This document shows positions 5,787 through 6,091 of a DNA stretch of 6,091 nt, one piece after another (the first letter of the stretch is position 1; each line of letters opens with the position of its first letter). Below the pieces are notes generated by a model. The model worked only from the letters and a program-made list of their open reading frames with translations. It was not told the DNA's origin and ran no database searches. The position numbers and the translations under genes are program-made. The stretch is from Betaproteobacteria bacterium (GTDB taxonomy: Bacteria > Pseudomonadota > Gammaproteobacteria > Burkholderiales > Burkholderiaceae_C): the NCBI GenBank assembly GCA_009922295.1, contig RFWA01000161.1, positions 1 through 6,091 of the forward strand. Direction: 5' to 3'.

Positions 5787-6091
5787 ATGAATCTACCAAC
5801 CCGCTATTCCCTCCTGAACCAGGCGCTCCACGGCCTGGCGCTGGCTACGCTGGTCACCAGTGCCGCCCTGGCAGCGCCAACGGTAAGCCGCCTGACGCCG
5901 CCCAGCGAGCTTTTCACCAGTGGCCAGCCGGCCCCGGTGATTGCCAGGTTTCTGCCTGGTCAGCGTTTTGACCTGCAAGCCACCCTTCGACCCGACGCTG
6001 ACAAGACCATTAGCGCCGCCCGTTTTCTGCTTGACGGCAAGCCACTGGACGCATCGGTTGCCCTGCGCAGCTGCGCCGAAGGATGCCTGCC
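5787..6091 (+). CDS. Exported protein, N-terminal part; possibly an alkaline phosphatase
   Basis: The first 101 codons of a gene cut by the right edge. A signal peptide (1-29, hydrophobic GLALATLVTSAALA, cut near ALA/A) leads to VSRLTPPSELFTSGQPAPVIARFLPGQRFDLQATLRPD. The ARFLPGQRFDLQAT and RFLLDGKPLD strands look like an immunoglobulin-like or other beta domain. I recall similar N-termini ahead of the catalytic domain in some betaproteobacterial alkaline phosphatases. No catalytic residues are in the window, so the enzyme call is tentative. Two cysteines (C96, C100) could form a disulfide. The ATG at 5787 has a CGGAC-like site 7 bases upstream. The 79-bp gap before it (5708-5786) has no promoter or terminator that I can see, so it is probably transcribed with the preceding gene from the Pho-box promoter. 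Confidence 0.75.
   Translation, partial: MNLPTRYSLLNQALHGLALATLVTSAALAAPTVSRLTPPSELFTSGQPAPVIARFLPGQRFDLQATLRPDADKTISAARFLLDGKPLDASVALRSCAEGCL

Overview
The window looks like chromosomal DNA from a GC-rich betaproteobacterium, most likely Burkholderiales and probably close to Comamonadaceae (Rhodoferax- or Polaromonas-like). That rests on the polA / small DUF2782-type protein / APH-type homoserine kinase / BPSS1780-type membrane protein order and on the character of the proteins, not on a database search. I see no mobile element, phage gene, tRNA, rRNA or CRISPR array.

Left part, minus strand (1-2172): the first 724 codons of polA, DNA polymerase I. The 5' nuclease domain, the 3'-5' proofreading domain and the start of the polymerase domain up to motif A are present; the rest lies beyond the left edge. 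Large open frames on the opposite strand here are shadows of polA codons.

Middle, plus strand (2225-5017): a compact four-gene run divergent from polA, separated from it by only 52 bp. It encodes a 96-aa exported DUF2782-type protein, homoserine kinase ThrB (threonine pathway), a multi-pass BPSS1780-family membrane protein and a FecR-domain protein with a twin-arginine-like signal. The last three overlap by 4 bp (ATGA, then GTGA), so they are probably one translationally coupled operon. The first gene has a good -10 hexamer placed so that its transcript could be leaderless.

Right part, plus strand (5018-6091): a 126-bp gap holds the best regulatory signal in the window, a 7-4-7 Pho-box-like direct repeat (TTGTCAC-GAAA-TCGTCAT) exactly 10 bp upstream of a -10-like AATAAT. 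This is the layout of PhoB-activated promoters. It is followed by a 187-aa exported protein of unknown function and by the N-terminal 101 codons of a second exported protein, cut by the right edge. The second protein's mature N-terminus reminds me of the region ahead of the catalytic domain in some betaproteobacterial alkaline phosphatases. Together these suggest a phosphate-starvation unit for periplasmic phosphate scavenging with an uncharacterised companion. The Pho box is read from sequence; the alkaline phosphatase identity is recollection and inference.
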